From NCBI GenBank assembly GCA_031262285.1, contig JAISHZ010000206.1, positions 1 to 7,319 on the forward strand: a stretch of 7,319 nucleotides of DNA, given 5' to 3'. Source of the DNA: Lachnospiraceae bacterium (GTDB taxonomy: Bacteria > Bacillota_A > Clostridia > Lachnospirales > Lachnospiraceae). The notes under the pieces were generated by a model. That model searched no databases. It had not been told where the DNA came from and saw only the letters and a program-made list of their open reading frames with translations. The position numbers and the translations under genes are program-made. Below, piece after piece: positions 1 through 6,204 of the stretch (position 1 is the first letter of the stretch; each line of letters begins with the position of its first letter).

Positions 1-1643
1 TAGATGAATATCGCAAATATATCGAAAAAGACGCAGCTTTGGAGCGACGTTTTCAACCCGTTGTGGTCGAGCAACCGACAGTGGAAGATACCATTTCTAT
101 ATTGCGCGGCTTAAAAGAGCGTTATGAAGTCTTTCACGGTGTGAAAATCATGGACAATGCCTTGGTCAGTGCTGCCATCTTGTCTGATCGGTATATCAGC
201 GATCGATTTCTGCCGGACAAAGCGATTGATCTCGTGGACGAAGCTTGCGCCTTGATCAAAACAGAACTCGACAGTATGCCGACAGAACTTGATGAACAAC
301 AACGCAAGATCATGCAAATGGAGATCGAAGAAGCAGCACTCAAAAAAGAAGACGATAGACTGAGCATGGAACGTTTGCACGAATTGCAAAAAGAATTGGC
401 GGAATTGCGCGACAATTTCACAAGCCGCAAAGCAGATTGGGAAAACGAAAAAACAGCCGTAGAAAAGCTTTCCAAATTACGTGAGGAAATCGATGAAGTC
501 AATCAGCACATCCAAATCGCACAAAGAGAAGGAGATTTGGAAAAAGCGGCGCAATTGACGTATGGTACGCTTCCTGCTCTCAAAAAATGCTTAGAACAAG
601 AGGAACAGCAACAAAACGATGCAACACGCACATTGGTACACGAAAAAGTATCCGACGAAGAGATTGCGCGCATCGTATCACGATGGACGGGGATCCCGGT
701 CACAAAGCTTACGGAGAGCGAACGCCAAAAGACGCTTCATTTAGACGAAGAACTTCATAAACGTGTGATTGGACAGGAAGAAGGCGTTACCAAAGTTACG
801 GAAGCGATCATTCGTTCCAAAGCGGGGATCAAAGACCCCGGTAAGCCAATCGGCTCTTTCCTCTTTTTGGGACCTACCGGTGTAGGCAAGACAGAATTAG
901 CCAAAGCACTTGCGGTATCGCTGTTTGACGACGAATCCAATATGGTACGCATTGACATGAGCGAATATATGGAGAAACACTCCGTTTCACGCTTGATCGG
1001 CGCGCCTCCGGGATATGTGGGGTATGAAGAAGGCGGGCAACTTACGGAAGCGGTTCGTCGCAAACCATACAGCGTAGTCTTGTTTGATGAAATTGAAAAA
1101 GCGCATCAAGACGTTTTTAATGTGCTATTGCAAGTGCTTGATGACGGTAGGATCACGGACTCTCAAGGACGGACAGTGGACTTCAAGAATACAATCATTA
1201 TATTGACATCCAATATAGGCGCTACTTATTTGCTGGAAGGAATCCGTGATGATGCCACGATATCAGATGAAGTCGAAGAAGCCGTGATGGCACAGTTGCG
1301 GAAGTCTTTTCGTCCGGAGTTTTTAAATCGATTGGACGAAACGATCCTCTTTAAACCCTTGACCAAGGGCAATATACGCGGTATTATCAGCTTATTGATC
1401 GCACAATTAAATAGGCGGCTAAGCGATCGAGATCTTACCATTGAACTGGGAGAAGATGCCACCGAGTTGATCGCAAATCAAGCATACGATCCGGTCTACG
1501 GAGCACGCCCCCTCAAAAGGTATTTGCACAAGCATGTGGAAACATTGGCGGCAAAGCTGATACTGGAAGACAAGGTAGAACCCGGCGACGTGATCCATAT
1601 CACAGTCAAAGACAATGCCTTGACGGCGACAAGCAATAGGTAG
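1..1643 (+). CDS. clpB: ATP-dependent disaggregase ClpB, C-terminal two thirds (5' partial)
   Basis: ClpB is a cytoplasmic hexameric AAA+ chaperone that threads aggregated proteins through its pore together with DnaK. The frame is open from base 1 and begins [21 protein letters not shown], the end of the first ATPase domain, so the true start lies upstream; the TTG at 39 is an internal leucine. Next comes a full-length charged coiled-coil middle domain (about nt 225-660), which separates ClpB from ClpA and ClpX. The second ATPase domain shows Walker A GPTGVGKT (nt 870-893), the pore loop GYVG (about nt 1011-1022), Walker B VVLFDE (about nt 1074-1091), sensor 1 TSN (about nt 1206-1214), the arginine finger in FLNRLD, and sensor 2 GARPLKR (about nt 1500-1520). 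No frameshift or missing motif is visible. The gene ends in TAG 37 bases before the xylosidase, with no terminator between them, so the two are probably co-transcribed. ClpC is excluded by the long middle domain. Confidence 0.97.
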   Translation, partial: DEYRKYIEKDAALERRFQPVVVEQPTVEDTISILRGLKERYEVFHGVKIMDNALVSAAILSDRYISDRFLPDKAIDLVDEACALIKTELDSMPTELDEQQRKIMQMEIEEAALKKEDDRLSMERLHELQKELAELRDNFTSRKADWENEKTAVEKLSKLREEIDEVNQHIQIAQREGDLEKAAQLTYGTLPALKKCLEQEEQQQNDATRTLVHEKVSDEEIARIVSRWTGIPVTKLTESERQKTLHLDEELHKRVIGQEEGVTKVTEAIIRSKAGIKDPGKPIGSFLFLGPTGVGKTELAKALAVSLFDDESNMVRIDMSEYMEKHSVSRLIGAPPGYVGYEEGGQLTEAVRRKPYSVVLFDEIEKAHQDVFNVLLQVLDDGRITDSQGRTVDFKNTIIILTSNIGATYLLEGIRDDATISDEVEEAVMAQLRKSFRPEFLNRLDETILFKPLTKGNIRGIISLLIAQLNRRLSDRDLTIELGEDATELIANQAYDPVYGARPLKRYLHKHVETLAAKLILEDKVEPGDVIHITVKDNALTATSNR

Positions 1644-1664
1644 AACCGCAGATGACCCGATCGC

Positions 1665-1674
1665 AGAGAGGAGA
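1665..1674 (+). promoter_or_regulatory. Ribosome binding site that fixes a TTG start for the xylosidase
   Basis: A strong Shine-Dalgarno stretch, AGAGAGGAGA, ends six bases before TTG at 1681. The nearby ATG at 1676 is in another frame and meets TGA after two codons, so it cannot be the start. The TTG is therefore the best start for the GH39 gene. Confidence 0.75.
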
Positions 1675-1680
1675 CATGAA

Positions 1681-3213
1681 TTGACTAAGCAAGCAACAAT
1701 TGCCAAAGACGCACAGATTCCTTTTCACAATCAAGTGGATTATTGCGTAGGAACAGGACGAATGGGGTTGGCGCTCCAAAAAGAGTATCAAGAGCAATTG
1801 GCTCTGGTGCAAAAAGAGATCGGATTTTCCTACATTCGTGGTCATGGACTTTTCAACGAGGATATGGCGATTTATCAAGAGTACAAAGACCCATCCGGCA
1901 ATCTTATTCCCGAATACAATTTTACGTATCTGGATTTGGTGATGGATTCGTATTTAGAACTCAACATCAGACCGTTTTTGGAATTGGGATTTATGCCCAA
2001 GAAGATGGCGTCAGGAGAACAAGCGATCTTCTATTGGCGCGGCAATGTCACACCACCCAAAAGTTACGACGCTTGGGCGAAGTTGGTACAGGCGACGTTA
2101 AAGCACTTGATGGAACGCTATGGTGCTGACGAAGTGACTACTTGGCCGATCGAAGTATGGAATGAACCCAATCTGCCCGGTTTCTGGAAGGGTGCAGATA
2201 TGCAGGAATATTTCAAGCTCTTTGACGTAACATTTCATGCGATCAAAGAAGTAGACACGAGATTTCGCGTAGGGGGACCTGCGATCTGCGGCGTCATGGA
2301 TGAACTATGGATTCGTTCTTTCATGGAATATTGCCAAAGCAATAAGATACCGGTAGATTTTGTCACACGCCATCACTATACAACAGAACTACCCAAACAT
2401 GTAGGGCATTATGGATATCCCAAAATAAACAATCCGGAAGTCGGTTTTGCCAATCTGTTGACGACCAGAGAGATTATTGACAGCTTTCCGGAGTACAAAG
2501 GATTGGAGATTCATATTACGGAATTTAGTACCTCCTATATACCGAACTGCCCGCTCCATGACACGAACCAAAATGCGGCGTACATTGCGCATCAACTCTC
2601 CCGCTTAGGTGATGTGAACGAATCCTATTCTTATTGGACATTTGGCGATATTTTTGAGGAAATCGGCGTACCGTTCACTCCATTCCACGGCGGTTTCGGC
2701 ATGGTCGCTAACGGCTGTATCCCGAAACCGACCTTTTGGACATTTGCTTTTTACAAAAAACTGAAAGGCACCTGTGTTTTCAAATCAGAAGATGCGGTCA
2801 TCGTACGAAAAGACGACAATACTTACTGTGGTATCGCTTGGAACAATGCAGATGATCTGGATCTTTCCTTTGAGTTGCCGATACCGGACAGCGCATCCGC
2901 ACCAAGCGCATCCGCGCGGGGCGAATATGTCTTGATACAAAAGATTGTAGAAGAAGATACCTGCAACCCACGCAAGCTTTGGCACGATATGGGAGAACCC
3001 TCCGACCTAAGCAAAGAGCAAAAGGCACTCTTACAAGACTGTGCAAGACCGCTTGTAACCAGCCAAAGACTAACCGCTACGAACGAAAAGATCCACATAG
3101 AATTAAAAGTCGGAAAGTACGGAGTTCATTACTTTGAACTGAAACCGATTTGCAAAGGCGGCGACAACGGATATGATTATGACTATGATTACTTAACGGA
3201 TTATCAAGCCTAA
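1681..3213 (+). CDS. xynB: Glycoside hydrolase family 39 beta-xylosidase
   Basis: This 510-residue protein is a GH39 enzyme, a retaining beta-xylosidase that releases xylose from xylo-oligosaccharides. The (beta/alpha)8 barrel spans roughly residues 15-340. The acid/base glutamate is visible as E162 in VWNEPN and the nucleophile as E281 in HITEFSTSY. Both positions are within a few residues of those known for the Thermoanaerobacterium enzyme (E160 and E277), and the length is normal for the family. Other GH39-like stretches are FSYIRGHGLF near residue 49 and FVTRHHYTTE near 227. A beta-rich accessory domain follows and ends at HYFELKP. No signal peptide is seen, so the enzyme is probably cytoplasmic and acts on imported oligosaccharides. 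Oddities are a small Ser-Ala repeat loop (residues 404-412) and a Tyr/Asp-rich C-terminal tail (about 498-508). The start is TTG, supported by the upstream ribosome binding site. Exact substrate is inferred; a few GH39 members act on other glycosides. Confidence 0.92.
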   Translation: MTKQATIAKDAQIPFHNQVDYCVGTGRMGLALQKEYQEQLALVQKEIGFSYIRGHGLFNEDMAIYQEYKDPSGNLIPEYNFTYLDLVMDSYLELNIRPFLELGFMPKKMASGEQAIFYWRGNVTPPKSYDAWAKLVQATLKHLMERYGADEVTTWPIEVWNEPNLPGFWKGADMQEYFKLFDVTFHAIKEVDTRFRVGGPAICGVMDELWIRSFMEYCQSNKIPVDFVTRHHYTTELPKHVGHYGYPKINNPEVGFANLLTTREIIDSFPEYKGLEIHITEFSTSYIPNCPLHDTNQNAAYIAHQLSRLGDVNESYSYWTFGDIFEEIGVPFTPFHGGFGMVANGCIPKPTFWTFAFYKKLKGTCVFKSEDAVIVRKDDNTYCGIAWNNADDLDLSFELPIPDSASAPSASARGEYVLIQKIVEEDTCNPRKLWHDMGEPSDLSKEQKALLQDCARPLVTSQRLTATNEKIHIELKVGKYGVHYFELKPICKGGDNGYDYDYDYLTDYQA

Positions 3214-3224
3214 TAAAAAAACAT

Positions 3225-3257
3225 AAGGGAAAGAGCGCCTCCACAGCGCTCTTTTTC
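3225..3257 (+). terminator. Intrinsic terminator after the xylosidase gene
   Basis: A hairpin of AAGAGCGC (3231-3238) and GCGCTCTT (3246-3253) encloses a seven-base loop and runs into a T tract. The arms extend outward with one imperfection (AAGGGA against TTTCC), and an A-rich run precedes the stem, so it could also stop transcription from the right. It begins about 12 bases after the stop codon and closes the clpB-xylosidase unit. Confidence 0.88.
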
Positions 3258-3274
3258 CTTGCATCGATTCATCG

Positions 3275-3323
3275 AACCAGTTAAAAATCACACCTACGGC
3301 GCTAATAGCAACCCGAGCTGGTT
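3275..3323. repeat. Short inverted repeat in an unexplained intergenic stretch
   Basis: AACCAG at 3275-3280 is matched by CTGGTT at 3318-3323, with a small near-palindrome (GCTAATAGC, 3301-3309) inside the loop. It lies between the terminator and the left transposase remnant. It could be part of a mobile-element end, but six paired bases over a 37-base loop are weak evidence on their own. Confidence 0.3.
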
Positions 3324-3344
3324 ACTATTCACGCTCAATGTCAT

Positions 3345-3578
3345 TTACTTAGGGATTTTTAGGCATATATTTTCTTCTCCATTGTTTCCCCTGTCATATA
3401 CCACTGTGATATCCGTATTTTTACCTTTGATCCCCTCGTAGCGCTGTTTCAATGACTGCATCATAACGGAAAATTCTATACTGTCTGACCGGTTGTCGGG
3501 GTATACCTCATGTAATAAGGGTATCGAAAAGTCCGGAGAAACCATCAATGATAACCTAACAATCCTCAAGTCGATGGT
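3345..3578 (-). pseudogene. IS1634-like transposase, internal fragment (left remnant)
   Basis: Read on the minus strand, this stretch gives DLRIVRLSLMVSPDFSIPL, then LHEVYPDNRSDS, and finally ITVVYDRGNNGEEN. This pattern is typical of the middle of IS1634-type (IS4 superfamily) DDE transposases, where the aspartate in YDRG is a catalytic residue. There is no start: a stop (TAA) lies just upstream of the homologous part. Homology appears to end near GEEN, shortly before the stop at 3345, so both the N-terminal and C-terminal parts are missing. It is a dead fragment of about 75 codons. A second fragment of the same transposase type lies at 4442-4785 on the same strand, but carrying the C-terminal part. 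Family assignment is by recognised motif pattern, not by a search. Confidence 0.78.
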
Positions 3579-3615
3579 TTAGAAAATAAAGTACTATCTG
3601 GCGGAATCATTGATG
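3539..3615. repeat. Overlapping inverted repeats at the edge of the left transposase remnant
   Basis: Two perfect inverted repeats share this short stretch. AAACCATC (3539-3546) pairs with GATGGTTT (3573-3580), and CATCAATGAT (3543-3552) pairs with ATCATTGATG (3606-3615). The two left arms overlap, so only one hairpin could form at a time. They sit where transposase homology is lost, which suggests a scar or rearrangement point, but no function is shown. Confidence 0.4.
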
Positions 3616-3645
3616 CTTATGAATGTTTCATGAAAGCGAAATCTA

Positions 3646-3654
3646 TGGCATAAT
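3646..3654 (+). promoter_or_regulatory. Possible extended -10 promoter for the small membrane-protein gene
   Basis: TGG followed by CATAAT matches an extended -10 element (TGN plus five of six TATAAT bases), with no good -35 box at the usual distance. Transcription would start near 3661, giving a leader of about 70 bases. The region is AT-rich, so chance matches are likely. An alternative is TTGTGA (3681) with a weak CTTAAT (3704). Confidence 0.3.
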
Positions 3655-3732
3655 TAAGTGTAATGTTGAGAAATAATTAATTGTGAAGCCATTTGGAGCA
3701 TATCTTAATTATAGAAAGGATTGTTTAATAAA

Positions 3733-4371
3733 TTGAAAGATAAAATTCTGAAATGTAAAATGAAAATACTTTTGATTTCTATAGGTATCTTAGTATTCAG
3801 TATATTGATCGCTTTTCTCTATAACGTTCTTTCGTTTTATTATTCCAGGTTCGATGCATACGATCTAAATTATATTCAAACGAATATGACCGAATGGATA
3901 GATAATCGTATCAATGCTGAAAACGATGTAGCCAAAATACAAGAATGTAGCTTAATCATACAAGACAATCAATGTTTTGTTTTTTTCTCCTATATGCCAC
4001 AGAAAGATAATCCTATTATATCAGAAATGACGAATGAGGTTGTTCAGCGCAATATATTTTATGGTTATGCAAGAGTACAGAAGAGCTTTCATGAATATAC
4101 AATTAGTGATTTTAGCATTAGTAATTATGATACTTATGAAAATCGAAATTATGTTTCTATTAGTGGCACCTTACGCGATCACAACTACATATCCTATGGC
4201 AAAATACTGGATGAGAGAGTTGACAAAATAGAATTTTATGATGAAGATATTCTTGTAAAGACCTATTTAGTGAATGATAATGATTACTATTTCGTACTGA
4301 TCGATAGTATGCGTGGAAATGCAATTCAAAAATATTATGATTCGAACGGATTGCTTTTAATAAATGAATGA
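3733..4371 (+). CDS. Small single-pass membrane protein of unknown function, AT-rich
   Basis: I do not recognise this family. The protein has about 212 residues: a short lysine-rich N-terminus (KDKILKCKMK), one hydrophobic membrane span (about residues 12-33), then a polar domain of about 175 residues rich in Asn, Asp, Tyr and Ile. By the positive-inside rule the large domain should face outside. There is no lipobox, and the hydrophobic segment looks like an anchor rather than a cleaved signal peptide. The start is uncertain. The frame opens at TTG 3721, but the sequence AGAAAGGA ends directly against it, leaving no spacer. TTG 3733 lies 12 bases after that site and is preferred; ATG 3760 is a third choice. 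Two sampled 60-base lines have 37% and 23% GC, against 55% for a sampled clpB line, and the codons are much more AT-rich than in neighbours. It sits between two transposase fragments, so it was probably acquired. No partner gene is adjacent. Confidence 0.7.
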   Translation: MKDKILKCKMKILLISIGILVFSILIAFLYNVLSFYYSRFDAYDLNYIQTNMTEWIDNRINAENDVAKIQECSLIIQDNQCFVFFSYMPQKDNPIISEMTNEVVQRNIFYGYARVQKSFHEYTISDFSISNYDTYENRNYVSISGTLRDHNYISYGKILDERVDKIEFYDEDILVKTYLVNDNDYYFVLIDSMRGNAIQKYYDSNGLLLINE

Positions 4372-4412
4372 TTGTCACATAGAATGACATAAATGATTGT
4401 CCCGCATTCTAT
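4367..4412. repeat. Direct and inverted repeats at the 3' end of the membrane-protein gene, probable IS edge
   Basis: AATGATTGTC occurs at 4367-4376 and again at 4392-4401. Interlaced with it, ATAGAATG (4379-4386) pairs with CATTCTAT (4405-4412). The first copy overlaps the gene's stop codon. The cluster lies 30-75 bases beyond the end of the right transposase remnant, where the terminus of an insertion sequence would be expected, so it may contain the element's terminal repeat and a duplicated target. No T tract follows, so it is not a typical intrinsic terminator. Confidence 0.45.
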
Positions 4413-4441
4413 CTGGATTTACGCTTTTTCTCGCCGTATAC

Positions 4442-4785
4442 CTAACGGTATTTCTCTTTCAAATGATAGATCTGTTCTATTGCCTCTCCCTGTTCACTTC
4501 CGATGGTGAAACTTTCTACTTTCTCCGGTTTGTCCAGATCGCCAAAAATGTTGTTACTTTACGTATGGCTGCTACCTCTTCGAGTATTCTATTTATGGAA
4601 AGCACTATCCCTTTTTCGGCCAACTCTTTTCTCAGCAGACAGCACATCCGGTAACCTAACACGCATATGAAGATATGAACCCTAATCCTGTTGTCAGTCC
4701 AGTGAAAGATTGGACGCACAGTCAAATGGTCAGTATCCTTCAACTGCCTGAAACTGCTTTCCATGTAAATCGGAGAATGTATAAA
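4442..4785 (-). pseudogene. IS1634-like transposase, C-terminal fragment with a frameshift (right remnant)
   Basis: On the minus strand the sequence reads IYMESSFRQLKD, then VRPIFHWTDNRIRVHIFICV, then a Leu/Arg-rich helix ending VTTFLAI. This is the C-terminal third of an IS1634-type DDE transposase. The catalytic glutamate and following lysine (E-x6-K) are visible in ESSFRQLK, but the usual arginine four residues before the glutamate is not. Near nt 4535-4545 the frame shifts: the first frame stops at 4516, while the next frame continues LDKPEKVESFTIGSEQGEAI and then EQIYHLKEKYR, stopping at 4442, which matches the usual end of these proteins. Upstream, an in-frame TAA at 4786-4788 marks the loss of the N-terminal part. 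The fragment is not functional. It cannot be the contiguous continuation of the left remnant, because on the minus strand this C-terminal piece comes first. Confidence 0.8.
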
Positions 4786-4820
4786 TTATTACGACACCAT
4801 AGAGCTTCATCAAAATGTTC

Positions 4821-4849
4821 TTGGCAACCGCATAAAGATCCGTTAAAAT
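4821..4849 (+). promoter_or_regulatory. Sigma-A type promoter for the DUF4143 ATPase gene
   Basis: TTGGCA (4821-4826) and TAAAAT (4844-4849) are separated by exactly 17 bases, each one mismatch from consensus. Transcription would start near 4856, leaving a leader of about 30 bases before a good ribosome binding site (CGGAGA, 4877-4882) and ATG at 4888. The ATPase therefore seems to be its own transcription unit. Confidence 0.65.
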
Positions 4850-4887
4850 AATGCAATAAATGTAAAAAGCATTCAACGGAGACCCAT

Positions 4888-6120
4888 ATGACTTATCTGA
4901 AAAGAAACATAGAAAAATTGATCAAAGCGGAAGCAAAATATTTTTATGCGCTTGTGTTGATCGGACCAAGACGTGTCGGCAAGACAACGACAGTTCGAAA
5001 GATAGCGAAATCCATACATCCTCAGTTTCGATACGTGACGCTCAAAGATTTAGAAGCACGCAAACTGGCATTGACTTCGCCGGATCTCTTTTTCAAACAA
5101 AATCCACCACCTGTCATTGTGGATGAAATACAGTATGCACCGGAACTGTTCTGGTATGTCAGAAGCGTAATTGATCGAGGAGCACCGCCAATGTCCTTTT
5201 GGTTGATCGGTTCGCAGTCCTACGGACTCAGGCAACGCGCCAAAGAGAGTTTGGCAGGTCGAGCCTTAGTCATTACGATGATGTGGTTATCTACACGAGA
5301 GATATTAGGAATGAGCGAGAGTCCACCTTTTCCGGTATCCGGGACAACCCTCCAAAAGCGTGTGGAGACATCACCCCCAATGGAACACGACAGCCTTTTT
5401 GAACACATATGGAAAGGATCCATGCCCGGTTTCCGAAACGGTAAATGTGCAGACAAAGAACTTTTTTACAACAATTACCTAAACTCTTCGATTCGCTTTG
5501 AAAGTAAGGAACTTGCACGCAATATCCCGACCGAGACATTTCTTCGATTTCTTCACGTGGTAGCATACACTGTGGGGGAACTGCTCAATGTCCACAAGAT
5601 CGCCGTGCAAATCGGGATTACGGACGATACGACGAGACGTATGTTATCGTTTCTTGAACAAATGGGAATCATTTTTATCTTGACTCCATTTACGGACGAC
5701 TTTCTAAAACGGTCGATTTCAACACCGAAAGTCTACTTTACCGATATGGGTTTGCTTTCATACCTTACAAAACACAGCACACCGCAAGCATTACAAAACA
5801 GTGCGCTGAGTGAAGCAATTGTCAAAAATTATGTGATTTCAGAAATCCTCAAAAATTGTGCAAATAGTGACAAACCCTATTCCGTGTCCTTCTATCGTGA
5901 TAAAGACGGCAATGAGATCGATTTGATTTTAAAAATGGAAGACAAACTCCATCCAATCCAAATCACACTGTCAGATTCGAAAGTGCCAAGCAAGATGAAA
6001 GTGTTTCAAAAAATAGACGTTTGCACGATTCGGCGTGGGGAAGGCATCGTTATTTGCACCGCAAATACACTTTCGCAACCGGATGCGGACACTACCATCT
6101 TACCGATCCGAGCGGTTTAA
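4888..6120 (+). CDS. AAA family ATPase with C-terminal DUF4143 domain
   Basis: This 410-residue protein belongs to the widespread bacterial AAA_14/DUF4143 ATPases, cytoplasmic proteins whose role is unproven; they are often strain-variable and sometimes near mobile DNA. The N-terminal ATPase part shows Walker A GPRRVGKTT (residues 26-34), Walker B VIVDEIQ (76-82, with D79 and E80), a sensor-1-like GSQ (108-110) and the conserved SLAGRA (121-126). A helical winged-helix-like middle follows (about 215-290, including VYFTDMGLLSYL). The C-terminal domain resembles a PD-(D/E)XK nuclease fold: FYRDKDGNEIDLIL (335-348) is present, but the usual E-x-K that follows is Q358-I-T360, so nuclease activity seems unlikely. 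The length is typical of the family and the frame is intact. ATG 4888 is supported by CGGAGA five bases upstream. The gene has its own promoter and lies beside transposase debris. No terminator is seen after it. Confidence 0.9.
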   Translation: MTYLKRNIEKLIKAEAKYFYALVLIGPRRVGKTTTVRKIAKSIHPQFRYVTLKDLEARKLALTSPDLFFKQNPPPVIVDEIQYAPELFWYVRSVIDRGAPPMSFWLIGSQSYGLRQRAKESLAGRALVITMMWLSTREILGMSESPPFPVSGTTLQKRVETSPPMEHDSLFEHIWKGSMPGFRNGKCADKELFYNNYLNSSIRFESKELARNIPTETFLRFLHVVAYTVGELLNVHKIAVQIGITDDTTRRMLSFLEQMGIIFILTPFTDDFLKRSISTPKVYFTDMGLLSYLTKHSTPQALQNSALSEAIVKNYVISEILKNCANSDKPYSVSFYRDKDGNEIDLILKMEDKLHPIQITLSDSKVPSKMKVFQKIDVCTIRRGEGIVICTANTLSQPDADTTILPIRAV

Positions 6121-6135
6121 TCACCACCGGATTGC

Positions 6136-6164
6136 TTGACAACCCCAATACCCACCGATATAAT
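6136..6164 (+). promoter_or_regulatory. Perfect-consensus sigma-A promoter for the AraC-type regulator
   Basis: TTGACA (6136-6141) and TATAAT (6159-6164) are both exact consensus, separated by the ideal 17 bases. Transcription should start near 6171, about 34 bases before the preferred ATG at 6205. The promoter lies wholly in the 84-base gap after the ATPase gene. Basal transcription should be strong unless an operator or repressor acts here. Confidence 0.85.
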
Positions 6165-6204
6165 GCACAAGTAACGAACAAGCATCTATATGGGAGACAA
6201 GCCA

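Noticed and set aside
1743..2129. A 128-codon overlapping frame inside the xylosidase gene.
   Set aside because: It overlaps the GH39 catalytic domain, whose motifs are clear in the other frame, and its own product shows no family pattern.
3262..3283. GGTTCGATGAATC on the minus strand, resembling a tRNA T-arm.
   Set aside because: The flanking bases do not pair into a five-base T stem and no acceptor, D or anticodon arms could be found.
3259..3441. A 60-codon plus-strand open frame over the left transposase remnant.
   Set aside because: It lies opposite the recognisable transposase fragment, has no ribosome binding site, and is of low complexity in its second half; best seen as a shadow.
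3626..3635. Perfect palindrome TTTCATGAAA as an operator.
   Set aside because: A ten-base AT-rich palindrome is expected by chance in such sequence, and no second copy was seen.
4397..4654. An 85-codon plus-strand frame with hydrophobic content, possibly a membrane peptide.
   Set aside because: It is opposite the C-terminal transposase remnant, which explains the sequence better, and it lacks a ribosome binding site.
3254..4887. A CRISPR array, toxin-antitoxin pair or defence island in the IS-rich zone.
   Set aside because: No regularly spaced repeats, no small overlapping gene pair and no defence-type domains are visible; the only intact gene is the unrecognised membrane protein.
6106..6132. 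ATCCG/CGGAT inverted repeat at the end of the ATPase gene as a terminator.
   Set aside because: The stem is short and interrupted, no T tract follows, and it runs up to the next promoter.
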